64,000 bases of DNA from the NCBI RefSeq assembly GCF_013376455.1, contig NZ_CP045504.1, forward strand, positions 1,839,501-1,903,500, read 5' to 3'. Positions 1 through 9,331 of the stretch are shown piece after piece; the first letter of the stretch is position 1, and every line of letters begins with the position of its first letter. This stretch comes from Desulfolutivibrio sulfodismutans DSM 3696 (GTDB lineage Bacteria > Desulfobacterota > Desulfovibrionia > Desulfovibrionales > Desulfovibrionaceae). The position numbers and the translations under genes were made by a program. The notes beneath the pieces were generated by a model. The model was not told the DNA's origin. It saw only the letters and a list, made by a program, of their open reading frames with translations, and did no database searches.

Positions 1-1
1 T

Positions 2-715
2 TTCCTGCAAGGCCAGGCCGGGCCCACCAAGGTGGCCCAGTACAGCGCCACCTGGGAACTGGTGGACGGCATGGCCATCCTGGTCTCCAACCTGCTCCTG
101 CGCAGCGTCCTGTACCCGCTGTTCGTCCGGCTGTGGAAAAACGACAGGCAGGAGTTCGGGCGTCTGGCTTCGGACTGCCTGCGCTGGCTTATCGGCATTT
201 CCCTGCCGGTGATGTTCGTGCTCTACGTCGAGTCCGACCGCATCATCGGGGCCATCTACGGCGGGGCCTACCACGAGGCCATGTGGATGCAGAAATACCT
301 GGTGTTCACCATCATCTGCGCCTTCGTCCACAACCTGGCCGCCTACCTGATGATGAGCCAGGGCAGGGAACGGCTCCTGCTTTTCATCTACGTGGCCGGG
401 CTGGCCGTGAACCTCGTCCTGTGCGCCACGCTTATTCCGGCCGATCCCCTGCTCGGGGCCTGCCTGGCCATGCTCGTCACCAAGGCCGCCGTGGCCCTGG
501 CCTCCACCGCCTACTGCCATTTCAGCATGCACATCATCAACCTGCGCGCCCTGGCCCCCATCGGCCTGGCCCTGGCCGCCGGATGCGGCCTGTATCTCCT
601 TTTGGGGCTCACTGGCGTGCGGGAGCTGGCCGAGGCGGCGGCCCTGATCCCCTTCGTCTTCCTGGTCCGAAAATGGCGGGCCGAGATCAAGGCCCGGCAG
701 GCGGCCGTCCCGTAA
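2..715 (+). CDS. Polysaccharide flippase (Wzx/MATE-like), C-terminal part
   Basis: The reading frame is open from the window edge, so the 5' end of the gene lies outside. About 237 residues are visible. They are dominated by long hydrophobic helices separated by short basic loops, and end in a basic tail. This fits the C-terminal half of an inner-membrane lipid-linked oligosaccharide flippase of the polysaccharide biosynthesis / MOP superfamily, which moves undecaprenyl-linked sugar units to the periplasm. A GTG at 32 could be read as a start, but the hydrophobic domain clearly continues upstream. The next gene begins 262 bases downstream. The family assignment rests on membrane topology and overall character, not on a catalytic motif. 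Confidence 0.7.
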   Translation, partial: FLQGQAGPTKVAQYSATWELVDGMAILVSNLLLRSVLYPLFVRLWKNDRQEFGRLASDCLRWLIGISLPVMFVLYVESDRIIGAIYGGAYHEAMWMQKYLVFTIICAFVHNLAAYLMMSQGRERLLLFIYVAGLAVNLVLCATLIPADPLLGACLAMLVTKAAVALASTAYCHFSMHIINLRALAPIGLALAAGCGLYLLLGLTGVRELAEAAALIPFVFLVRKWRAEIKARQAAVP

Positions 716-977
716 CGCCCCCCTTCCCGGTAGGGACACGGAAGTCCGGCGGTCGGCGGTCGGTCCTCCTCTCGGAGAATATCGGCATCAGTCAGATCAT
801 GCGCCGCCGTATTCGGCCATATCATGTGCTCGCGACACGCCCCGGGAATTGCCTTTGCCAAACGACTGTAACATTCGTAATGTAGCGTATCCCGAAATGG
901 CCGTCGCACGGCGCCGCCGCGCGAAGGCCGGACACCGCGAACGCTCACCCCATGCCGTGAGCGGGAGGCAAGCGCAT

Positions 978-1565
978 ATGGCCCTGCCCATCAAGCCCAA
1001 ACTGGAAAAGACCCTGCCACGAGACGAACTGGCCGATTTTTTGCGCCAGTTGGCCGCCCAGGCCCAGTCGGGCGCCTTGGATTTTCCCGGCGGCTCCGTG
1101 CCCCTGGCGGGCATGAAGACGCTCAAAATCGCGGTCAAGGACTCGGGAGAGGCCCTGACCGTCAAGGTGCGCCTGAAATATCCCAAACCCGAACCGGCCC
1201 ACGCCCTGCCCGGCGGAAGCGGGGAGACGCCCGTCCCCGGCGGGAAAAGCGGCCCGGCGGCCGCCGGAGCCTCCCTGCGTCCCCGGTACAAGTCGCTGAA
1301 AAAACGCATGAAGCGCGATTTCAAGGACATCGGGGCCGCCCTGGCCGCCGGGAGCGCCCCCCGGCCGGACACCCTGGCCGCCTTCGTGGCCGATTCCCGG
1401 CTCATGACCACCTACCGGGGCAAGGGCGACGACCAGTATCCGGCCTATCTGGAGGCGGTGGCCGCCTTGGAGGCCGCCCAGGCGGCCGACGACCTGGAGG
1501 CCATGTCCCGGGGCTACCGGGAACTGGCCCTGTGCAAAAAGAAATGCCATGCCGGACACGCCTGA
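978..1565 (+). CDS. GAK-system XXXCH-domain protein
   Basis: A 195-residue protein. The ATG at 978 is chosen because GGGAGG lies about 10 bases upstream and because residues encoded before it are arginine-rich and non-family-like. The N-terminal ~70 residues resemble an amphi-Trp/XXXCH-type module (LPRDELADFLRQLA, then a beta-rich stretch ending in a basic segment). After a Pro/Gly-rich linker, a helical part ends in the signature CKKKCH near the C-terminus. Proteins with this ending are the XXXCH family, found in the 'GAK' gene cassette with HprK-related kinases and amphi-Trp proteins. Its biochemical role is not known to me. It is the first gene of a same-strand group running to 5940. Confidence 0.75.
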   Translation: MALPIKPKLEKTLPRDELADFLRQLAAQAQSGALDFPGGSVPLAGMKTLKIAVKDSGEALTVKVRLKYPKPEPAHALPGGSGETPVPGGKSGPAAAGASLRPRYKSLKKRMKRDFKDIGAALAAGSAPRPDTLAAFVADSRLMTTYRGKGDDQYPAYLEAVAALEAAQAADDLEAMSRGYRELALCKKKCHAGHA

Positions 1566-1590
1566 TATGGGCGAACACAAGGCGGTACCC

Positions 1591-2757
1591 ATGGAAGCGG
1601 TAAAAAAAATCGGCGCGGCGGCCCGATGCGCGGACATTGATCTGCGGGAGGTGCCCGGCGAGGCCACCGAGGAAGAGCGGGCGGCGTTTTTCCAGGTGAT
1701 CTCCACGCAGCTTTCCCCGGAGCAGATCATCCGGATCACCCAGCCGCAGCAGACCTATCCCCGCCAGGACTATGTCCTGGCCGTCCATTGGCATCCCGAA
1801 CAGGTGCCCATGGAGCTTGTGGACCAGCGCCTGGACGCCCTCTACCCCCACAGCCAGGGGGAACTGGTCATCCCCACCCAGCACAACGTGCTCTTGCACC
1901 GGGGCGACTATTCCGGGGTGGAGGTGGACTGCTATTCCCGGGGGTTCAACCGCAAGGTGCAGCTCCTTTTGCATTTCAAGGACATCAAGATGGAGCGGGC
2001 CGAGGTGCTTTTATGCATGCTCAAGCACACCTTCAAGTACCGCTCCTCCCAGCTTTTCGAATATTTGAACACCCTGGTGGAACCGGCCTTCGAGGATCGC
2101 CTGCAACTGGCCGCGGCCCAGACCAACACCGACGAGGACATCGTGGGCTTCGTGCGCGTCCAGGCCCAGAAGCTCAAGGATCTGCTTCTGGAAAACGAGG
2201 AGCAGGTTCCCGACGACGCCATTAAAAACAAGCTGGTGCGCAACTTCTTCGACGCCCTGCGGCAACGCTACCACGACCGGGTCATCGACAAGGCCCAGGT
2301 TTTCCTCAAGGCGGCCAAGGAAATCGTCAAGCGCCACTTTTCCCTGGACTATTTCTACCGGGCCTCGGAGGTCATCGAGGAGGCCCGCAGCCTTGGCGCG
2401 GGCGTGGTCATCCCCCACCCGGAACAGTTCTGGCCCATCCTTCTGGCCGACTACGACGTGGACGGCATCGAGGTCTGGAATCCCCAGTCCCAGCAGTACA
2501 CGGAGTTTCTCATCAACGTGGTCAACCGCCGCAACCGCATGGGCTGGCACGGCAAGCGGCCCATCCTGATTTTCATGGGCGACGACTGCCACTTAAGCGA
2601 AAAGCTGAAAGCGCCTTCGGAGCAGGATCCGGCCAAGGCCATCCGCGAGGTGGGGCTGCAACCCGCCTGGGACGACTACGCCATCCGCAAAAGCCTGATC
2701 ATCAACGGCGTCAACCGCAAAAAGGTCATTGAGGAATATCGCTCCCGGCTGTCCTGA
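1591..2757 (+). CDS. PHP-domain-like predicted metal-dependent phosphoesterase
   Basis: About 388 residues from the ATG at 1591, preceded by AAGGCGG. An in-frame ATG at 1549 would overlap the previous gene by 17 bases and has only a weak ribosome site. Features typical of the PHP superfamily are visible: HWH (residues 66-68), a conserved-looking PHPEQFWP block around residue 276 followed by GIEVWNP, and GDDCH (331-334). In PHP proteins such His/Asp residues bind two or three metals for phosphoester hydrolysis. A long helical insertion (roughly residues 130-260, Glu/Lys/Leu-rich) separates the first motif from the others. It lies inside the GAK-like cassette. Substrate unknown; PHP membership is inferred from motifs only. 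Confidence 0.55.
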   Translation: MEAVKKIGAAARCADIDLREVPGEATEEERAAFFQVISTQLSPEQIIRITQPQQTYPRQDYVLAVHWHPEQVPMELVDQRLDALYPHSQGELVIPTQHNVLLHRGDYSGVEVDCYSRGFNRKVQLLLHFKDIKMERAEVLLCMLKHTFKYRSSQLFEYLNTLVEPAFEDRLQLAAAQTNTDEDIVGFVRVQAQKLKDLLLENEEQVPDDAIKNKLVRNFFDALRQRYHDRVIDKAQVFLKAAKEIVKRHFSLDYFYRASEVIEEARSLGAGVVIPHPEQFWPILLADYDVDGIEVWNPQSQQYTEFLINVVNRRNRMGWHGKRPILIFMGDDCHLSEKLKAPSEQDPAKAIREVGLQPAWDDYAIRKSLIINGVNRKKVIEEYRSRLS

Positions 2758-2800
2758 CGGCCCACGGCGCGATGCCCACATGCCCGAGAAAGGTATCCCC

Positions 2801-3082
2801 ATGTCCCAGAAAGGCAAATTCTCCTACGAATCCCTCCAGGATTCGCAGATCCTGCTCACCTACCTGAAGGCTTTGGTGCAGGGCTTCGAATCCGGGACCA
2901 TGCGGTTTTCGGTCAAAGACGACGAGATCGAGCTGCATCCCACGGGGCTGATCCACTTCGGGGTGGAGGCCAAGGCCAAGCGGGACCGCATGAAGCTGAT
3001 CCTCAAGTTCGCCTGGCGCGAGGGCGAGGACGACCCCCGGGCCGGACACGACGTGCTTCGCGTCGAGGCGGAGAAACCGTGA
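2801..3082 (+). CDS. Amphi-Trp domain protein
   Basis: A 93-residue protein beginning MSQKGKFSYES. The ATG at 2801 is preferred over the one at 2780 because AGAAAGG sits about 6 bases before it. The sequence has the small amphi-Trp layout: a short helix (residues 10-27), then alternating beta strands (GTMRFSVKDDEIELHP), and a strand ending in LKFAWRE, where Trp lies among alternating polar and hydrophobic residues. Amphi-Trp proteins are small partners in GAK cassettes and in some archaeal loci; their function is unknown. The gene lies between the PHP-like gene and the PhoU-kinase fusion, all on one strand with short gaps, so co-transcription is likely. Confidence 0.7.
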   Translation: MSQKGKFSYESLQDSQILLTYLKALVQGFESGTMRFSVKDDEIELHPTGLIHFGVEAKAKRDRMKLILKFAWREGEDDPRAGHDVLRVEAEKP

Positions 3083-3140
3083 TCCCGGCCCGTCGTTTTT
3101 GCCCACCCGCACCTGTGTCGCCAGCCACGCGAGAACCACA

Positions 3141-4778
3141 ATGAAGTTTCTGGAAGGCATCGAAGAAAATCTGCGGTTCATGGTCCTTGAGGTCTCCCGC
3201 CAGGTGGAGAGCACCCTCAACTGCCTGGAAGACCCGGACCCCGCCCTCATCGCCAAGATCGAGAGCCGCGACGACTACATCGACAACTTAAAAAGCGTCA
3301 TCGAAAACCTGTGTTATTCCAAGATCCACGGCCCAAGCGGGGCCTACAAGCCCGCCGTGGACCTGGCCCGGGCCATCAACATCGTCAGCGCCAACCTGGA
3401 ACGGGTGGCCGACCACGCCGTGAACATCGTCATGCAGGTCCAATACCTGTCCGACGCGGCCTTCATCAAACGCTACGACTATCTGGCCGGATTCCACGAG
3501 GTGGACAAGGCCCTGGGCATCATCGTCAAGGCCCTTCTGTCCCAGGACGTGACCCTGGCGTTTAAGATCTGCCGGGCGGAATTCAACCTGGACGCCATCT
3601 TCAAGGACAATTTCGACCGCATCCTGGTGGACCTGCGCAAGGGCGAATCCCCGGAGAACTGCATCACCTGCCACAACATCTTCCGCTACCTGGAGCGCAT
3701 GGGGGATTCCATCCTAAACATCGGCGAGGCCATCATCTTCGCCGCCGTGGGAGAGAAATTCAAGATCCACCAGTATCAGGCCTTAAAAGACACCCTGGCC
3801 CAGCGCGGGGCCGAGGTGCCCATCACCAAGGGCGAATTCCAGTCCATCTGGGGCACCCACTCGGGCTGTCGCATCGGCAAGCTGCCCGACAAGCCCGGCT
3901 CCAAATCCCACGGGGTGCTCTTCAAGGAAGGCAACGCCACCAAGATCATCCAGGAAAAGGAGAACATCGAGCGCTGGGAGGCCATCCTGCCCGGCCTGCC
4001 GCCCCGGGTGCAGGGGTTTCAAAGCGAGGGCGACTCGGCCTCCATGCTCCTGGAATACCTGGGCGGCTGCACCCTGCAACAGATCGTGCTTACGGCCGAT
4101 GCCGAGATCGCGGCCAACGCCATGTTTTTGGTGGAACAGACCATGTCCCTGTTGTGGGACAAGACCAAAAAAGACGGACAGGTCTCGGCCGGGTACATCC
4201 GCCAGCTCCACGCCCGCCTGGAGGACGTCTTCCGGCTGCATCCCGATTTCGACACCCCGCCGCGCACCATGGGCGACCTGGAATTGTGGTCCTTCGCGGA
4301 AATGCTCGAGGCCACGGCAGAGCTCGAACGGCAGTTGCCCGCCCCCTTCTCCGTGTTCATCCACGGCGACTGCAACATCAACAACATCATCTACGAGCAC
4401 ACCGAGCAGCGCATCCACTACATCGATCTGCACCGCTCCAAGGACACGGACTACATCCAGGACGTCTCCGTGTTTCTGGTTTCCAACTTCCGCCTGCCCA
4501 TCATGGACCAGAGCATGCGCGCCCGGCCCAACCAGGTCATCGCCCGGTTCCTGGACTTCTCCCGGGACTACGCCCTGGCCCATGGCGACGATACCTTCGA
4601 GGCCCGGCTGACCCTGGGACTTATCCGCTCGTTTCTGACCTCCACCCGGTTCGAGTTCAACCGGGATTTCGCCAAGGACATGTTCCTGCGCTGCACCTAT
4701 CTCATGGGCCGCATCCTGACCCATGCCGGAAGCCCCTGGCAGGATTTCCGGTTGCCCGAACGGGTGCTGTACTACTAA
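3141..4778 (+). CDS. PhoU-like domain fused to APH-type phosphotransferase
   Basis: A 545-residue protein starting at MKFLEG. The first ~215 residues form a helical bundle like PhoU (NIVSANLERVADHAVNIVMQ and LERMGDSILNIGEA are the E-R-x-x-D-H/D metal-binding repeats of that fold). From about residue 250 the protein changes to an aminoglycoside-phosphotransferase/choline-kinase-like fold. The catalytic loop IHGDCNINNI and, 18 residues later, HYIDLHR match the H-G-D-x(2-3)-N and D-x-x motifs of these kinases. The fusion suggests phosphoryl transfer to a small molecule or protein, controlled by the PhoU half. It lies third from the end of the GAK-like cassette. Substrate unknown. Confidence 0.7.
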   Translation: MKFLEGIEENLRFMVLEVSRQVESTLNCLEDPDPALIAKIESRDDYIDNLKSVIENLCYSKIHGPSGAYKPAVDLARAINIVSANLERVADHAVNIVMQVQYLSDAAFIKRYDYLAGFHEVDKALGIIVKALLSQDVTLAFKICRAEFNLDAIFKDNFDRILVDLRKGESPENCITCHNIFRYLERMGDSILNIGEAIIFAAVGEKFKIHQYQALKDTLAQRGAEVPITKGEFQSIWGTHSGCRIGKLPDKPGSKSHGVLFKEGNATKIIQEKENIERWEAILPGLPPRVQGFQSEGDSASMLLEYLGGCTLQQIVLTADAEIAANAMFLVEQTMSLLWDKTKKDGQVSAGYIRQLHARLEDVFRLHPDFDTPPRTMGDLELWSFAEMLEATAELERQLPAPFSVFIHGDCNINNIIYEHTEQRIHYIDLHRSKDTDYIQDVSVFLVSNFRLPIMDQSMRARPNQVIARFLDFSRDYALAHGDDTFEARLTLGLIRSFLTSTRFEFNRDFAKDMFLRCTYLMGRILTHAGSPWQDFRLPERVLYY

Positions 4779-4821
4779 CCCCTTGCCCGGAGGCCCCGGC
4801 CGCCTCCATCCGGAGCAACGG

Positions 4822-5940
4822 ATGCGCGACCTCCCCCCGGCCAGGGCGGACGCCCCCCCGCCGGGCCAAAGCCTGGCCCAGGCTGTCGCCGTCCTGTGCC
4901 AGGCGTTCGCCCCGGCCGCCAGCCTGTCCCTGGTCCTGGCCCAGACCCGGGTGGCCGTGGTCTGCGACAGCCCGGACACGGCCCGGGCCGTGGGCGCGGC
5001 CTTTCGGGATTTCGCCGCCCCCCCCGGGCCCGCCGACATCACCATCCTGTTGCACTGCCGCCCCCCGGTTCCCGAAGACTTCTGCCCCGGCGTGGTCCTG
5101 GCCGACCGCCCCTTCGATCCCCGCGACGCCACCTCCAAGGAGCAATGGGCGGACCTGCCCGGCGGCCGGGTGGTCCGCAAAAAGCGCACGGGCATGGTCT
5201 TTGTCTTCGGCGACAACGTGCATGTGGCCGCCGGGCCCTGCCTGGACCACCTGGACCAGATCGTGAACTTCATCAATTTCCGGATGGTCGCCCGGCATTT
5301 AGCCCAGGGCTGCCTGCTGTCCCATGCCTCGGGCGTGGCCCGGGGGGAACGGGGGATTCTCCTGGCCGGGGTGGCCGGGGCCGGGAAATCCACCCTGGCC
5401 CTGCGCCTTGTGGGCCGGGGACTGGACTTCGTGTCCAACGACCGCCTGCTCGTGGGGCCACGGGAGCCCGGCCCCCGCATGTACGGCCTGGCCAAGATGC
5501 CGCGCATCAATCCCGGCACGGCCCTGGCCGATCCCAATCTGGTCCGGGTGGTTCCCGAGGCCGACCGCGCCGCCTTCGCGGCTCTTCCGACGGATCGGCT
5601 GTGGGAGGTGGAGCGAAAATACGATGCCGTCATCGACGATCTCTTCGGCCCCGGCCGGTTCCGGCTGGCCACGGACCTTTTTGCCGTGGCCGTGCTCACC
5701 TGGCGGCGCGGCGGCGGCAAAACGCGCGTCTGTCCGGTGGACCTGTCCGCCCGGCCCGATCTGCTTGGCCGCATCATCAAGCGTCCGGGCATCTTCCTGC
5801 GCTGCGCCCGGAACAGCGTCCACGATCCCGAGACATTCGCCCGCCGCCTGCACGGCCTGCCGACCTTCGAATTCTCAGGCGGCATCGATTTCCCGGCCGC
5901 CGAAGACGCCCTACTCGCCCTTCTGGATCGCCCGGAATAA
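4822..5940 (+). CDS. HprK-related kinase (GAK system, type B-like)
   Basis: A 372-residue protein. The ATG at 4822 has GGAG six bases upstream. The middle of the protein carries the P-loop GVAGAGKST (Lys189) preceded by LLSHASGVARGERG, which is the arrangement of HPr kinase/phosphorylase-type kinases. FVSNDRLLVG follows shortly after, with an acidic residue in the expected Walker B position. The N-terminal ~150 residues are family-specific. HprK-related kinases of this kind occur in GAK cassettes with XXXCH and amphi-Trp proteins. The cassette's usual ATP-grasp and CofD-like members are not seen in this window. The gene is followed by a 137-base gap and then an unrelated signalling block. Confidence 0.72.
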   Translation: MRDLPPARADAPPPGQSLAQAVAVLCQAFAPAASLSLVLAQTRVAVVCDSPDTARAVGAAFRDFAAPPGPADITILLHCRPPVPEDFCPGVVLADRPFDPRDATSKEQWADLPGGRVVRKKRTGMVFVFGDNVHVAAGPCLDHLDQIVNFINFRMVARHLAQGCLLSHASGVARGERGILLAGVAGAGKSTLALRLVGRGLDFVSNDRLLVGPREPGPRMYGLAKMPRINPGTALADPNLVRVVPEADRAAFAALPTDRLWEVERKYDAVIDDLFGPGRFRLATDLFAVAVLTWRRGGGKTRVCPVDLSARPDLLGRIIKRPGIFLRCARNSVHDPETFARRLHGLPTFEFSGGIDFPAAEDALLALLDRPE

Positions 5941-6077
5941 CCCTTCCCCCGCCTTCCGGCCGGGCGTTTTCCCCTCCCGGCTTGTCACACCCGTGATTTT
6001 ATGGTTTTTTATCAAACCGCCATGGCGCACATCCGCCGCATACCCATTCCACCCACGCGCCGGCGCGAGAGACGGTC

Positions 6078-8096
6078 ATGTACACGACTCCCCTGGTCCT
6101 GCCCCGACCGGCCGAAGGCGCACGGCAGAAACGCGTCCTGATCGTAGAGGACGACCCCGTTTCCGCCCAGGTTCTGGCCAAGCGCCTGGACCTCCTCGGA
6201 TTTCTCTGCACCGGGATCGCCCAGGATGCGGACACCGCCCTGGACATGGCCAAAACCGCCCTCCCCGATCTCGTGCTCCTGGACATCCGCATCCCCGGAA
6301 GCATGGACGGCATCGGCCTGTGCGACGTCATCCAGCGCCGCCACCACATTCCGGTGATCCTGGTCACCGCCTACACCCAGGAGGAGATCACCACCCAGGC
6401 CGCCGCCGTGAATCCCTACGGCCTGTTGTTCAAGCCCGTGGATTTCTCCCAACTCCGGGTGGCCATGGAAACGGCCCTGCGCAAGCGGGCCGAAGAGGAT
6501 CTGCAGGAGAGCTCCGAACGCTTCCGGGCCACCTTCGAACAGGCCGCCGTGGGCATGTGCCATGTGCTGACCGACGGCCGGTTCCTGCGGGTCAACGAGC
6601 AACTGTGTCGGCTTCTGGGCTTTTCCCGCCCGGAGTTGGCCGGGAGCGCCCTGCGCGCCGTCACCCATGAAGACGATCTGGAAATGGCTGACGCGGCCAT
6701 CGGCAGCATCCTCTCCGGCCACATCGAGACCCACACCTTCGAGATGCGCCTGGCCCGCAAGGACGGCTCCCTGGTCTGGACCCTGGTCACCCTCTCGCCC
6801 GCCCGGGGGGCCTCCGGGGACATCGACTATCTCATCGCCGTCATCCAGGACGTGACCCAGAGCCACCGCGCGGCGGAGGAACTGCGGGACAACGAGGAGA
6901 CCCTGCGCAACATCCTCAACGGCATACGCGCCGCCATCTTCATCATCGATCCTGAATCCAAGGTGATCCTGGACGCCAACGCCATCGCCGAGGATCTCCT
7001 GGGTCTGTCCAGGGAGGAGTTTCTGGGCAAATCCTGCTGCACGCTCGACTGGCAGGACAAGCGGGGCCGCGAGATATCCGGGTTGTGCCGGTTCCGGGAC
7101 AACTCCCTGGTCAACGAGGAAATGCGCCTGAAAAAGGCCGACGGCCGGGTCGTGCCCATCATCAAGACCGTGATCCCGGGCATGCGCCGGGGCCGGACGG
7201 TGCTGTACGAGATCGTATTCGACATCTCCGAGCGCAAGGCCCTGGAACGGCGGCTGTCCATCGCCCAGAAGCTCGAATCCGTGGGCGAGCTGGCCGCCGG
7301 GGTGGCCCATGAGATCAACACCCCCATCCAGTACATCGGCGACAACCTGCACTATCTGCAATCCGCCTACGCCGATCTGCACCGCATCCTGGACGCGGCC
7401 CTGTCCGCCCTGGCCCTGCCTTCGGTGCGCGACGCCGCCGGGGAGGCCCTGCGGGAGGTGGACGCCGCCCGCACCGCCGCCGATCTGGACTTTTTGGCCG
7501 AAGAGGTGCCCAAGTCCCTGGAACAATCCCTGGAGGGCGTGGAACGGGTGGCCTCCATCGTCCGAGCCATGAAAAAATTCTCCCATCCTGGCGGTGAGGA
7601 AAAAACCGCCGTGGACATCAACAAGGCCGTGGAAAACACCATCCTGGTGGCCAGGAACGAATGGAAATACGTGGCCGACGTGGTCACCGACCTGGATGCC
7701 GACCTGCCGCCCGTGCATTGCCTGCCCGGCGATTTCAACCAGGTGATCTTAAACGTGCTCATCAACGCCGCCCACGCCATCGGCGACGCCGTGCGCGGCA
7801 CATCGGAAAAAGGCCGTATCACCATCGTCACCCGTCGTGAGGGACGCCTGGCTCGGCTTTCCATCACGGACACCGGCACGGGCATCCCGGAAAAGAACCG
7901 GGAAAAAATCTTCGACCCCTTTTTCACCACCAAGGAAATTGGCCGGGGCACCGGCCAGGGACTGGCCATCGTCCACGACATCGTCGTGGAAAAACACGAC
8001 GGAACCATCGATGTGGAGTCGGAGGTGGGCAAAGGCGCCACGTTCCACATCCGCATTCCCATTGGCGGCGACCATGGATGCGAGGCCCCGAAATGA
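6078..8096 (+). CDS. Hybrid sensor histidine kinase: REC-PAS-PAS-HisKA-HATPase
   Basis: A 672-residue cytoplasmic kinase with no membrane segment. Residues 16-135 are a receiver domain (EDD at 24-26, phosphoacceptor Asp69, Lys119). Two PAS domains follow (about 140-275 and 275-395). The dimerisation helix carries AHEINTPIQYIGDN with His411 as the phosphorylated residue, and a ~60-residue helical insertion lies between it and the ATPase. The N box is NVLINAAHAI, the G1 box DTGTGIP, and the G2 box GRGTGQGLAI. Its stop overlaps the start of the next gene by four bases (ATGA), so it is translationally coupled to a REC-HDOD protein. The N-terminal receiver suggests it acts within a phosphorelay. 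Confidence 0.9.
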   Translation: MYTTPLVLPRPAEGARQKRVLIVEDDPVSAQVLAKRLDLLGFLCTGIAQDADTALDMAKTALPDLVLLDIRIPGSMDGIGLCDVIQRRHHIPVILVTAYTQEEITTQAAAVNPYGLLFKPVDFSQLRVAMETALRKRAEEDLQESSERFRATFEQAAVGMCHVLTDGRFLRVNEQLCRLLGFSRPELAGSALRAVTHEDDLEMADAAIGSILSGHIETHTFEMRLARKDGSLVWTLVTLSPARGASGDIDYLIAVIQDVTQSHRAAEELRDNEETLRNILNGIRAAIFIIDPESKVILDANAIAEDLLGLSREEFLGKSCCTLDWQDKRGREISGLCRFRDNSLVNEEMRLKKADGRVVPIIKTVIPGMRRGRTVLYEIVFDISERKALERRLSIAQKLESVGELAAGVAHEINTPIQYIGDNLHYLQSAYADLHRILDAALSALALPSVRDAAGEALREVDAARTAADLDFLAEEVPKSLEQSLEGVERVASIVRAMKKFSHPGGEEKTAVDINKAVENTILVARNEWKYVADVVTDLDADLPPVHCLPGDFNQVILNVLINAAHAIGDAVRGTSEKGRITIVTRREGRLARLSITDTGTGIPEKNREKIFDPFFTTKEIGRGTGQGLAIVHDIVVEKHDGTIDVESEVGKGATFHIRIPIGGDHGCEAPK

Positions 8097-9331
8097 AAAA
8101 GAAACGCATCCTGTTCGTTGACGACGAGCAGCATGTGCTCGACGCCCTGCGCCGCATGCTGCACGGCATGCGCGACCAATGGGAGATGAGCTTCGCCACC
8201 TCCGGGAAGCGGGCCCTGGACATCCTGCAGACCTCCCCCCAGGACGTGATCGTGGCCGACATGCGCATGCCGGGCATGGATGGCGTCACGCTGCTCGACG
8301 AGGTCCGCTCAAGCCATCCCGCCGTCATCCGCCTGGTTCTGTCCGGCCATTCCGATACGAACACGGCGCTCAAATCCGTACGCCATGCCCACCAATTCCT
8401 GCTCAAGCCCTGCCAACCCGGGGAACTTCGGGCCGCCATAGAACGGGCCACCACCCTTCAGGACATCTTTTCCAACGAGGCGGTCAAGACCGTGGTGGCC
8501 AGGATCGAGACCCTGCCCAGCCTGCCCCGGACCTATCTGGAACTCATGCAGGAACTGCGTCGGGAAGAGCCGTCCCTGCGTATCGTGGGGGATCTGATCA
8601 ACCAGGACATGGGCATGTCCGCCAACATCCTAAAACTCGTCAATTCGGCCTTTTTCGGCCTGCGCACCCATGTCTCGAGCCCGGTCCACGCCGTGAACCT
8701 GCTGGGCACCGAGATCATCAAGGCCCTGATCATTTCCCTGCATCTGTTCTCCCGTTTCAATCTGGACCGCTTCCCGGGGTTCTCCCTGGAGCTTTTATGG
8801 AAGCACAGCCTGACCACCGGACTCTTCGCCAAGACCATCGCCCAGGTCGAGGAGCGCAGGCCCCAGGAGATCGACGACTGTTACATCTCCGGGCTTTTGC
8901 ACGACGTGGGCAAGCTCCTTTTAGCCGCCAACTTCGAGCAGGACTACCAGCAGGTGCTCGCCCGCAGCCGGACGGAACAGCGCACGGTGCATGACATGGA
9001 AAAGGAAGTCTTCTCGGCCTCCCACGCCGAGATCGGGGCCTACCTGCTGGGCCTGTGGGGACTTCCCGAAAACGTGGTCACGGCCATCTTCTCGCACCAT
9101 ACGCCCCCGGCCGCCCCCCTATCGGGCTTCTCCACCCTTCTGGCCGTGCATGCGGCCAACAGCCTGGAACACGAGCTGGTGGTGCTCAACGCCGACTACG
9201 CCCCCCACCCCATGGACACCACCTTCCTGGAGGACTCCGGCATGGGGCGCAGGATCGAGGACTGGCGGCAGGCCTGCTCCCGACGACTTACGGAGGAATT
9301 CCATCTTGAACGAGAAAATTCTCTTCGTTGA
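8093..9331 (+). CDS. Response regulator with HDOD output domain
   Basis: A 412-residue protein. The ATG at 8093 overlaps the preceding stop and has GAGG seven bases upstream. The receiver domain spans residues 3-120 (Asp10, Asp11, phosphoacceptor Asp56, Lys near 105 in LLKPCQP). Residues from about 140 form an HDOD domain: LPSLPRTYLELMQEL, LVNSAFFG, and GLLHDVGKLLLA, which retains an HD pair. HDOD proteins are non-enzymatic or weakly characterised signalling outputs tied to cyclic-di-GMP and stress circuits. It probably receives phosphate from the upstream kinase. The next gene begins inside its last 26 bases. Confidence 0.88.
   Translation: MKKKRILFVDDEQHVLDALRRMLHGMRDQWEMSFATSGKRALDILQTSPQDVIVADMRMPGMDGVTLLDEVRSSHPAVIRLVLSGHSDTNTALKSVRHAHQFLLKPCQPGELRAAIERATTLQDIFSNEAVKTVVARIETLPSLPRTYLELMQELRREEPSLRIVGDLINQDMGMSANILKLVNSAFFGLRTHVSSPVHAVNLLGTEIIKALIISLHLFSRFNLDRFPGFSLELLWKHSLTTGLFAKTIAQVEERRPQEIDDCYISGLLHDVGKLLLAANFEQDYQQVLARSRTEQRTVHDMEKEVFSASHAEIGAYLLGLWGLPENVVTAIFSHHTPPAAPLSGFSTLLAVHAANSLEHELVVLNADYAPHPMDTTFLEDSGMGRRIEDWRQACSRRLTEEFHLERENSLR

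Noticed and set aside
3783-5885. A long (700-codon) open frame on the minus strand opposite the PhoU-kinase and HprK-like genes
   Set aside because: High GC leaves few stop codons. The opposite strand has recognised domains and ribosome sites, and this frame has a low-complexity, Arg/Gly/Pro-rich product.
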